Source: Spirochaetota bacterium (GTDB lineage Bacteria; Spirochaetota; JAHITG01). From it: 16,574 nt of DNA. Below, piece after piece: positions 1-5,229 of the stretch (positions are counted from its first letter, which is position 1; each line of letters begins with the position of its first letter). The stretch covers positions 1-16,574 of the forward strand of contig JAHITG010000191.1 of the NCBI GenBank assembly GCA_018817865.1. Reading direction: 5' to 3'. The notes beneath the pieces were generated by a model that saw nothing but the letters and a program-made list of their open reading frames with translations, was not told where the DNA came from and did no database searches. Both the position numbers and the translations under genes were made by a program.

Positions 1-599
1 TAAAAGGTCTCTTTTACAATATTCTCGACTGAAAGAACCAGTCTGTTTTTAAAGAACGCGCCTCCGATGCTGTATTTCTGGAGTACGCTGCGGCTGTCAT
101 CATCAGGATATATTTTTTTCTGGTTCAGGTTATCAAATACCATTCCAATAGAGACGTGGTCCAGAAAGCGGGTCATAAACCCGAGGCCGATGGTATAGGG
201 GTGAGAATCGTTAATAACATACCATTTGTTTGACAGCCCGAAATAGATCACCTGATCAAAGAAATTCACTGCTCCCGGAATCGGGAAATGATAGATCCTG
301 TATTTTTTTTGGTTAACCTCAAAGTTTTCATAGGCAAACCCGCCTAAAAAAAAATTTAAAGCCAGTGATGTGTTGACATTTTTTGAATCCACATACGATA
401 AATTGATATAAGTGTTAAAATCCTGCAAGAGGGCGACATTAGCCGGATTATAAAGAATGGAAAGGGCATTGTCCGCAATTGCAGATGTCTGGTAATTATT
501 ATGCGGATTTATGATCATTGCAGATAAGGTCGCAGGAGCAATAATTGAAAACATAATTATCAGGATTAACCGGATTTTAAATATCGCTGTATTTTTCAA
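1..599 (-). CDS. PorV/PorQ-like outer-membrane beta-barrel protein (N-terminal part, runs off the window)
   Basis: The reading frame is open from a TTG start at 599 to the left edge, about 199 residues without a stop. The N terminus is a signal peptide: a basic start (KNTAIFKIR), a hydrophobic core (LILIIMFSIIAPATL) and a small-residue cleavage region ending in SA. Soon after comes ADNALSILYNPAN, which resembles the 'AD-A-A-x-x-NPA' segment at the mature N terminus of PorV/PorQ/UPF0164-type barrels. The rest alternates polar and aromatic residues in strand-like stretches (INLSYVDS, VIYFGLSNKWYVI, YTIGLGFMTRF, VSIGMVFDN, YSIGGAFF, LVLSVENIV), as expected of a barrel. TTG is preferred because the only upstream in-frame codons follow a stop at 609-611. 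An internal Met (MFSII) would shorten the basic n-region. The general class is fairly secure; the exact subfamily and substrate are not known. Confidence 0.75.
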   Translation of the reverse strand, partial: MKNTAIFKIRLILIIMFSIIAPATLSAMIINPHNNYQTSAIADNALSILYNPANVALLQDFNTYINLSYVDSKNVNTSLALNFFLGGFAYENFEVNQKKYRIYHFPIPGAVNFFDQVIYFGLSNKWYVINDSHPYTIGLGFMTRFLDHVSIGMVFDNLNQKKIYPDDDSRSVLQKYSIGGAFFKNRLVLSVENIVKETF

Positions 600-693
600 T
601 TGTCTTCTTCAATAAGTTAATATTATGATGAATATTATCAAAGATATCTTTGAATTCATCTGATGGTCTCAGGTTCGTTTTTTTATTCTTCAT
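577..693 (-). CDS. possible 38-residue ORF overlapping the start of the outer-membrane protein
   Basis: ATG at 693 opens a 38-codon frame ending in TAA at 577. It overlaps the first codons of the barrel gene by 23 bp in another frame. The peptide (begins MKNKKTNLRPSDEFKD, ends LLKKTIEKYSDI) is charged and looks like one amphipathic helix. It has no Shine-Dalgarno sequence that I can see, and the length is within chance for A+T-rich DNA. It could act as a leader whose translation delivers ribosomes to the TTG start of the barrel gene, but that is inference. I do not recognise the family. Confidence 0.25.
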   Translation of the reverse strand: MKNKKTNLRPSDEFKDIFDNIHHNINLLKKTIEKYSDI

Positions 694-725
694 ACATTAA
701 ATATTCGGAATAATGAAAAAAAGTT

Positions 726-792
726 AAAATTGAGAATGGAACTGTAAAAAGCTATATGACAGGTATTCTCTTTCAATTTTAGAATTACAGTT
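726..792. repeat. two interleaved inverted repeats (pseudoknot topology)
   Basis: Arm A at 726-737 (AAAATTGAGAAT) is complementary to 765-780, where the match is split by four extra bases. Arm B at 740-747 (AACTGTAA) is a perfect complement of 785-792 (TTACAGTT). The order A-B-A'-B' is that of an H-type pseudoknot. The block lies upstream of the minus-strand barrel gene and overlaps the plus-strand promoter-like TATAAT at 794. It could be an RNA fold in the minus-strand leader or a pair of operators. Confidence 0.35.
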
Positions 793-799
793 GTATAAT
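771..799 (+). promoter_or_regulatory. candidate promoter of a small RNA
   Basis: There is a perfect TATAAT at 794-799, with a poor -35 (TTTCAA, 771-776) at 17 bp spacing. Transcription would begin near 806. No protein frame follows before the terminator-like hairpin at 867-890, so any transcript would be a short non-coding RNA. The -10 is convincing, the -35 is weak, and this DNA is A+T-rich. Confidence 0.35.
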
Positions 800-805
800 A
801 AATAT

Positions 806-890
806 CAATAGGAACCCTCGAACTGAAGGTAGGTATTTTTAGTATCAGAATATACTAATATGTAGCAACAGGCCTTCAGGCCTGTTTTTT
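806..890 (+). ncRNA. candidate small RNA, about 85 nt
   Basis: This stretch lies between a TATAAT box and an intrinsic-terminator-like hairpin. It holds a first hairpin with perfect 7-bp arms (TTAGTAT 839-845, ATACTAA 852-858, loop of 6), then the GC-rich terminator stem. It has no meaningful ORF and does not match any RNA family I can recall. The 3' hairpin doubles as a REP-like palindrome, so the alternative is that this is only repeat DNA next to a chance -10 box. Confidence 0.3.
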
Positions 891-940
891 GCTGTAAATA
901 AGCAATTTGTTTATAACACACCTAAAGGTGTGTTGTTACA
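861..940. repeat. pair of facing REP-like palindromes
   Basis: The 26-bp unit at 861-886 (plus) starts TGTAG and continues into a palindrome. A second 26-bp unit lies at 915-940 on the opposite strand and starts TGTAA. The two agree at 20 of 26 positions. Two pairs of the six differences fall at facing stem positions (GG/CC in one copy, CA/TG in the other), so pairing is kept. A GTAG-type tetranucleotide before an imperfect palindrome, arranged as an inverted pair, is the layout of REP/BIME elements mobilised by RAYT transposases. No RAYT gene is present here. Confidence 0.5.
867..890 (+). terminator. intrinsic-terminator-like hairpin
   Basis: The 8-bp perfect stem AACAGGCC / GGCCTGTT (867-874 and 879-886) has a TTCA loop and runs into six or more T residues (885-890). 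The T run is on the plus strand only, so it would end plus-strand transcription just before the ribosomal-protein promoter. No known gene lies upstream on that strand. Confidence 0.6.
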
Positions 941-971
941 TGTAAATAAGAAAAGAGCGTATAACAAACCA
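893..971 (+). repeat. 31-bp imperfect direct repeat, period 48
   Basis: TGTAAATAAG occurs at 893-902 and 941-950. Each copy is followed, after exactly ten unrelated bases, by ATAACA and a further A/C-rich match (ending near 923 and 971). The first copy overlaps the second REP-like palindrome. Fixed spacing with a variable middle resembles two half-sites of a repeated protein-binding site, or remnants of a duplication. Confidence 0.35.
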
Positions 972-997
972 CTTTTTCAAAAAAATCAATATTTTAG

Positions 998-1025
998 TTG
1001 ACATAGTAATACATTATTATATATT
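998..1025 (+). promoter_or_regulatory. sigma-70-type promoter of rplM-rpsI-recX
   Basis: A perfect -35 TTGACA (998-1003), a 16-bp spacer and TATATT (1020-1025) would start transcription near 1032. That leaves a leader of about 23 nt containing AGGAGA (1044-1049) at good distance from the rplM ATG. Confidence 0.7.
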
Positions 1026-1054
1026 TCTAAACCAGTTTTAAACAGGAGATATGT

Positions 1055-1486
1055 ATGAATATTACGAAGAGAGCTAAAAATGTCGAACATAAATGGTATC
1101 TTATTGATGCAAAGGACCAGGTCTTGGGCCGTCTGTCTACTAAAATAGCAGATATATTATCGGGTAAGAATAAAGAGTATTATTCTCCGGATACTATTTG
1201 CGGAGATTATGTGATCGTCATCAATGTTGATAAGATCAGGCTGACCGGCAATAAGCTGGAAACGAAACTGTATAGATGGCACAGCGGTCACCCGGGCGGG
1301 TTGAAAGAGAAGAAAGCCGGTGAGATGCTGAAAAAGAATCCAAGATATATGATGCTGCAGTCTGTAAAGGGAATGCTTCCCAGGAATAAATTAAGAGATA
1401 AATTGATCAGGTATTTAAAGGTTTATTCCGGTGAAGAGCATGAACATAAAGCGCAGAAACCGATAAAAGTTGAGATGAAAGGCTAA
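1055..1486 (+). CDS. rplM: 50S ribosomal protein L13
   Basis: L13 is an early-assembling protein of the large ribosomal subunit that binds 23S rRNA. The 143-residue length is normal. The N-terminal WYLIDAKDQVLGRLSTKIADIL and the C-terminal VKGMLPRNKLRDKLIRYLKVY are the conserved L13 blocks, and HSGHPGGLKEKKAGEM in the middle also fits. The ATG at 1055 is chosen because AGGAGA at 1044-1049 is spaced correctly. Another ATG at 1051, in a different frame, soon hits a stop. It is first in an operon with rpsI 14 bp downstream, the pairing found in most bacteria. Expression is expected to be strong from the TTGACA/TATATT promoter just upstream. Confidence 0.98.
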   Translation: MNITKRAKNVEHKWYLIDAKDQVLGRLSTKIADILSGKNKEYYSPDTICGDYVIVINVDKIRLTGNKLETKLYRWHSGHPGGLKEKKAGEMLKKNPRYMMLQSVKGMLPRNKLRDKLIRYLKVYSGEEHEHKAQKPIKVEMKG

Positions 1487-1500
1487 AGGAGGACCATAAT

Positions 1501-1893
1501 TTGGAAAAGAAACTATATCAGGCAACAGGCCGAAGAAAAGAGTCTACTGCTTCCGTCTATTTAAAGGGCGGAACAGGCAAGATCACCATAAATGACAAAC
1601 CAATGGAAGAATATTTTCCCCGTGAATCCCTCCGGATCACGGTAAAGCATCCGCTGGTTCTGACTTCATCTGAAAACTCATATGATATTAAGGCAAAGAT
1701 CGTAGGGGGAGGAGTGACCGGACAGGTTGACTCTTTAAAACTGGCTATTGCCAGAGCTTTAATAAAGGTAAATCCGAAATTTCGTCCCATACTTAAAAAA
1801 GAAGGGCTCCTCAAGCGTGACCCGAGAATGGTAGAACGAAAAAAGTATGGCCAGCCAAAAGCAAGAAAACGGTTCCAGTTTTCCAAAAGATAA
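1501..1893 (+). CDS. rpsI: 30S ribosomal protein S9
   Basis: S9 is a small-subunit head protein whose basic C-terminal tail reaches the P-site tRNA. The 130-residue protein has the S9 signature GGGVTGQVDSLKLAIARAL at about residues 63-81, the N-terminal ATGRRKESTASVYL, and the expected tail ending KARKRFQFSKR. The start is TTG, with AAAGGAGG (1486-1493) directly upstream overlapping the rplM stop, so translation of the two is probably coupled. No in-frame ATG lies close enough to the Shine-Dalgarno to compete. The recX start follows seven bases after the stop. Confidence 0.98.
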   Translation: MEKKLYQATGRRKESTASVYLKGGTGKITINDKPMEEYFPRESLRITVKHPLVLTSSENSYDIKAKIVGGGVTGQVDSLKLAIARALIKVNPKFRPILKKEGLLKRDPRMVERKKYGQPKARKRFQFSKR

Positions 1894-1899
1894 TGCTTT

Positions 1900-2520
1900 A
1901 TGGGTATTATTTCGGATATTGTCCCGCAGAAGCGAAATAAAAATTACTTTTCAGTATATATTGATAATAAATATTCTTTTTCCTTATCTTCAAGTGACTT
2001 GAACTTTCTTAAGTTAAAAGTAAATGATACTTTAACGGAGGAGAGGGTCAATGACCTCATCCGGATCTATTCCCTCCAGAAAGCAAAGGATTATGCGTAT
2101 AAAATACTCTCCAGGAAGGCTTACAGTGAAAAGGCCATGTTTGAAAAATTGGTGACAAAGTATAATGAGAAGATAGCCGCAGAAGTGCTGAAAGGTCTGA
2201 AAGAGCTGGATTATATAAATGATGAGAAGCTCATATATGAATATGCAAAAGGGAAGATCGAATTTCGTCCCATGGGAAGGTGGAAGCTGAAGCAGGACCT
2301 CACACAAAAAAAGTTCGATGCTGATATGATCCGGTCAGCCATCGATAAGATCTTTAATGAGGTTGATGAATTCGAACTGGCCATGAAGGTCTTTAATAAG
2401 AAGTTCGGCAATATAAAGAAGGTTGACTCTAAGATGCTGATGAAGATAAAGAATCATCTGTTGAGTAACGGGTTTGACTCTCAGATCGTGATAAAGATCA
2501 TTCAGGAATTGCGGTATTAG
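1900..2520 (+). CDS. recX: RecX-family regulatory protein
   Basis: RecX proteins bind RecA and limit its filament growth. The 206 residues are of ordinary length, three-helix repeats throughout. Recognisable blocks are the N-terminal strand-rich part (NYFSVYIDNKYSFSLS), LSRKAYSEKAMFEKLVTKYN at about residues 70-89, LKELDYINDEKLIYEYAKGKI (about 100-120) and GRWKLKQDLTQKKFD (about 126-140). These match the RecX pattern of 'LxxRxxSxxEL', 'L-x-yIdD' and 'G..+l..eL'. It follows rpsI by six bases with no clear Shine-Dalgarno of its own, so it probably relies on reinitiation after rpsI. There is no recA nearby. It faces the M48 gene tail to tail with nine bases between stops. Confidence 0.85.
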   Translation: MGIISDIVPQKRNKNYFSVYIDNKYSFSLSSSDLNFLKLKVNDTLTEERVNDLIRIYSLQKAKDYAYKILSRKAYSEKAMFEKLVTKYNEKIAAEVLKGLKELDYINDEKLIYEYAKGKIEFRPMGRWKLKQDLTQKKFDADMIRSAIDKIFNEVDEFELAMKVFNKKFGNIKKVDSKMLMKIKNHLLSNGFDSQIVIKIIQELRY

Positions 2521-2529
2521 GAAGTAAAA

Positions 2530-3348
2530 TTAGTATAGTTTTCTTTTCAGAGGTCTTCTTTTTTTTGTGAGATAGTCTCTTTTTTCGATCACTTCTTTTA
2601 AAACTTCCGCCCGATCTTTAGTATGAGGGTGGGTTGAAAAATAAGAGAGGATACGGCTGAAGTTCCCTTCACTCTTGATCCTGTTGAAAAAATCCAGAGC
2701 ACCTGCAACATGTCCATACTGTTTATTAAGCAGTTCCACTGCTATAAGGTCCGCTTCCAGTTCCTGTTTTTGAGAATATTTCATCTGAGCGCCTATAAGT
2801 GTGTTTACCAGGAATTTACTGATAGAGTTATCCTGTCCCAGCAGGGTAAAGGAGACCATGATAATAACCAGGCTGCGGCCCATGCGTTTTAAATGGTCCC
2901 TGTTGCTGAAATGGCCCAGTTCATGTCCTATCACAAAAGCGAGTTCATTCTCTGACCGGACCCGGTCAAGAAGTCCCGTAAACAGGATGATATTTCCTCC
3001 GGGCAAAGCAAGGGCATTTATTTCCTGATCAGGGACAATACGGATCCTGTAATCCCGTTTCTGATGGGAAGAGGGCAGTTGCTTGACCATACCGGAGAGT
3101 ACCATGCTGATGTATTTGTTTTCAGAAGCCTTTTTGTTTGAATTATACTGCAGGGTGAATATTTTTCCAAGTGTCTTCTCCACCTGGATCGGTATGTGCG
3201 GGACTATTAAGTCAACTGCAAAGCCCAATAAGAAATATACTGCCAGCAGGATACCGAGTGAGATAGAAACAAGAATAAAAAAATCGGCTATAGGTGAGCG
3301 TTTAGAAATGTTGAAGTAGTCATTGAGTATCTTTGGAGTGTATTTCAT
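2530..3348 (-). CDS. M48-family membrane-anchored zinc metalloprotease
   Basis: The 272-residue protein is a predicted zinc endopeptidase. It has a transmembrane helix near residues 21-49, the zinc motif HELGH at 142-146 inside FVIGHELGHFSNRDHLKR, the third ligand Glu196 in QELEADLIAVELL, and the late conserved STHPHTKDRAEVL (about 238-250). A second hydrophobic stretch lies at 159-170. The arrangement is M48 family without the TPR tail of BepA, so a role in membrane or envelope protein quality control is likely but not shown. It is last in an operon after two YbjQ-like genes; the start codon follows the upstream stop by two bases. No signal peptidase II lipobox is seen, so membrane anchoring by the first helix is the likely topology. 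Confidence 0.88.
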   Translation of the reverse strand: MKYTPKILNDYFNISKRSPIADFFILVSISLGILLAVYFLLGFAVDLIVPHIPIQVEKTLGKIFTLQYNSNKKASENKYISMVLSGMVKQLPSSHQKRDYRIRIVPDQEINALALPGGNIILFTGLLDRVRSENELAFVIGHELGHFSNRDHLKRMGRSLVIIMVSFTLLGQDNSISKFLVNTLIGAQMKYSQKQELEADLIAVELLNKQYGHVAGALDFFNRIKSEGNFSRILSYFSTHPHTKDRAEVLKEVIEKRDYLTKKRRPLKRKLY

Positions 3349-3350
3349 TT

Positions 3351-3803
3351 CTACTTTTTGTATGTTATCGCTGTGCCGTATACGAATGCTTCAATACTTC
3401 CCATACTCCGGTTGTTATCATTGCTGCGTCCGATGGTGGATGTCTCGATCCTGATGTTGAGGATGATATCGGCATTTTTTGCTGATTCTTTCATTCTAAG
3501 GGTAGCTTCGCGTCTGGCCCGGTCTACCAGGGATTCATAGGCACCGATCTCACCGCCAAAGATATTCCGTAAACCTGCCAGGAACCGTTTAAAATAGTCC
3601 ATTGATATTACGGCACAGCCGTGGGCAAGATATGCCTCTTCTACATTTCTTTCATCCTCAAGGGCTTTACTGATGGAGACGGCAGGAGTGGCAATGTTGG
3701 CAGCTTCCCTTTTTCTGATGGAAGTGAAATGCTTCTTTTCAGCGATGCTTCCGGTTATATATCCCAGTATAATGAGGGTAATGATAATTATTAATTGCGG
3801 CAT
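3351..3803 (-). CDS. YbjQ/UPF0145-like protein with an N-terminal membrane anchor
   Basis: This is a 150-residue protein. Residues 4-22 (LIIIITLIILGYITGSIAE) form one transmembrane helix and the remainder is a YbjQ/UPF0145 (DUF74) domain. Landmarks are FLAGLRNIFGGEIGAYESLVDRARREA (about 74-100), RMKESAKNADIILNIRIETS and the closing FVYGTAITYKK. It is a diverged paralogue of the next gene upstream. The motif reading LGANAIVNIRY there is NADIILNIRIE here. A strong Shine-Dalgarno, AAAGGAGG, lies nine bases before the ATG. The biochemical role of this family is not settled; a proposed heavy-metal-binding role rests on annotation. The anchor places the domain next to the membrane, as for the M48 protease encoded immediately after it. 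Confidence 0.8.
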   Translation of the reverse strand: MPQLIIIITLIILGYITGSIAEKKHFTSIRKREAANIATPAVSISKALEDERNVEEAYLAHGCAVISMDYFKRFLAGLRNIFGGEIGAYESLVDRARREATLRMKESAKNADIILNIRIETSTIGRSNDNNRSMGSIEAFVYGTAITYKK

Positions 3804-3833
3804 GAGGATCTGCCTCCTTTAAATAAAAACACC

Positions 3834-4148
3834 TTATTCTACCCGTACGGCTGTACCGTATACATACAGCTCGGCAGCACCCTGTGCAACAGAAGATGTG
3901 GCATACCGTATATTCACAATTGCATTCGCACCCAGCTGTTTGGCCTGTTCGACCATTCTTTCGGTGGACTGCTTTCTTGAGTCCTGTAAAAGTTCGGTGT
4001 ATCCTTTCAGCTCTCCGCCTATAATATTTTTTAATCCGGCGAGGATATCTTTTCCGATGTGTTTAGCCCGGACAGTACTCCCCGTGACGATCCCGAAATG
4101 TTCCATGATCTTTTTCCCCGGGACTGATTCGATATTTGTTAATATCAT
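3834..4148 (-). CDS. YbjQ/UPF0145-family protein
   Basis: A 104-residue soluble protein of standard family length. It shows the usual order of family blocks: N-terminal strand, GIVTGSTVRAKHIGKDILAGLKNIIGGELKGYTELLQDSR, then ERMVEQAKQLGANAIVNIRYATS and the final ELYVYGTAVRVE. Members of this family form ring-like pentamers in solved structures; function remains unclear. It begins 13 bases after the serA stop, and the serA stop codon overlaps its Shine-Dalgarno (AGGAGGG), so translation is coupled. The following gene is a membrane-anchored copy of the same domain, 30 bases on, pointing to a local duplication. Confidence 0.88.
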   Translation of the reverse strand: MILTNIESVPGKKIMEHFGIVTGSTVRAKHIGKDILAGLKNIIGGELKGYTELLQDSRKQSTERMVEQAKQLGANAIVNIRYATSSVAQGAAELYVYGTAVRVE

Positions 4149-4161
4149 ATTGGACCCTCCT

Positions 4162-5073
4162 TTATTTAAAGAAATCGATTATGGTCTGGGCTGCTTCTGT
4201 ACCCACACGGGCCTGTCCCTCTTTTGTAGTAGCGCCGAGATGAGGAGTCAGAATTACATTATCCAGTTCATAAAGCGGTGAGTTTTCCAGAGGCTCCTTT
4301 TCGAATACATCCAGGGCTGCTCCTTTTAATTTTCCGGATTTCAAAGCATCATACAGAGCCTCTTCATCCACTGTCCCGCCTCGTGCAGCATTAATAAGGA
4401 TTGCCCCGTCTTTCATCTTATCAATATTCTTTTTATTTATAATATGGGCTGTTTCTTTTGTTTTGGGAATATGCAGGGAGATCACATCAGATTGTGCTAA
4501 AAGTTCATCCAGCTTGGTTACCAGCCGAATGCCTGCCTGCTTGAGTGTGTTCTCATCGGCATAGGGGTCATAGGCCAGAACATTCATTTCAAAACCCTGA
4601 GCCCTTTTAGCGGTAGCGATGCCGATCCTTCCGGAACCGATCAATCCCAGTGTCTTTTTATAGAGCTCGGTACCTTTAAAAGCCTTCTTTTCCCATTTTC
4701 CTTCTTTCATGCTTTTATCAGCCATGGGGATCTGCCTCATCAGGGAGAGCATCAAAGCCATTGCATGCTCTGCTACCGATACGGTGGATGCGCCGGGTGT
4801 ATTCTTTACGGTTACTCCCTTTGCTTCTGCAGCAGCTGTGTCGATGTTATCTACGCCGACTCCGCCTCTGACAACGAGCTTGAGTTTATCCCCGGCATCA
4901 ATAACCTCTTTTGTTACTTTGGTAGCACTGCGCACAATAAGAGCATCGTAATCTTTGACGGCCTTTATCACTTCTTCCGGAGGCATCCCTGTTTTTACAT
5001 CTACCTCAAAACCATTATCTTTCATCATCTGAACTGCATTATCCGGTAATGGATCACATACACATATTTTCAT
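4162..5073 (-). CDS. serA: D-3-phosphoglycerate dehydrogenase, short form without ACT domain
   Basis: SerA oxidises 3-phosphoglycerate to 3-phosphohydroxypyruvate with NAD, the first step of serine synthesis. The NAD-binding loop is GSGRIG at 146-151. Catalytic residues are Arg231 (NAARGGTVDE), Glu260 (FEKEP) and His278 (LTPHLGATT). VVRGGVGVDNID (about 67-78) is the substrate-loop block. At 303 residues it stops after the catalytic core, lacking the ASB/ACT domains used for serine feedback in longer SerA enzymes, so it should not be inhibited that way. The ATG at 5073 is chosen over a TTG seven codons upstream because AAGGAGGA (5078-5085) sits between them at correct spacing. A related 2-hydroxyacid dehydrogenase role cannot be fully excluded. 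Confidence 0.88.
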   Translation of the reverse strand: MKICVCDPLPDNAVQMMKDNGFEVDVKTGMPPEEVIKAVKDYDALIVRSATKVTKEVIDAGDKLKLVVRGGVGVDNIDTAAAEAKGVTVKNTPGASTVSVAEHAMALMLSLMRQIPMADKSMKEGKWEKKAFKGTELYKKTLGLIGSGRIGIATAKRAQGFEMNVLAYDPYADENTLKQAGIRLVTKLDELLAQSDVISLHIPKTKETAHIINKKNIDKMKDGAILINAARGGTVDEEALYDALKSGKLKGAALDVFEKEPLENSPLYELDNVILTPHLGATTKEGQARVGTEAAQTIIDFFK

Positions 5074-5074
5074 G

Positions 5075-5180
5075 ATATCCTCCTTCGCAACCAATATATT
5101 TCGCTTTTAAATTATTTGTAGAGAATATAAAGTAAATCATTAATAAATGATTTCAACTTTTTTTTAATTGCGAAGGATAT
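5075..5180 (-). promoter_or_regulatory. serA leader with complementarity that covers the ribosome binding site
   Basis: On the minus strand, the 13 nt transcribed from 5180-5168 (ATATCCTTCGCAA) are complementary to the 16 nt from 5090-5075, which include the Shine-Dalgarno and end one base before the ATG. Ten contiguous pairs, or 7 plus 6 with a 3-base bulge, are possible. Between them lies a second hairpin (7-bp arms AATCATT/AATGATT, 5135-5152). If transcription starts upstream of 5180, the fold would close the ribosome binding site. If it starts inside the loop, it would not form. I see no convincing promoter on either side. Confidence 0.4.
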
Positions 5181-5205
5181 TATTGTCTGGAAAAAAGTGG
5201 TAAAA

Positions 5206-5229
5206 AACGAAGGGCCCTTACAGCCCGGG
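5206..5229 (-). terminator. weak terminator-like hairpin after the chemoreceptor gene
   Basis: Read on the minus strand, GGGC and GCCC around the stop codon can pair across a 7-nt loop. They are followed by TTCG and then six T. The stem is short and overlaps the coding end, so read-through into serA is possible. Confidence 0.3.

Noticed and set aside
5073..5094. Longer serA start (TTG at 5094)
   Set aside because: The strong AAGGAGGA lies inside this extension and is correctly placed for the ATG at 5073.
5135..5152. AATCATT/AATGATT palindrome as an intrinsic terminator of the chemoreceptor transcript
   Set aside because: The stem is entirely A+T except one pair and no T run follows on the minus strand; it is better seen as part of the serA leader or as an operator.
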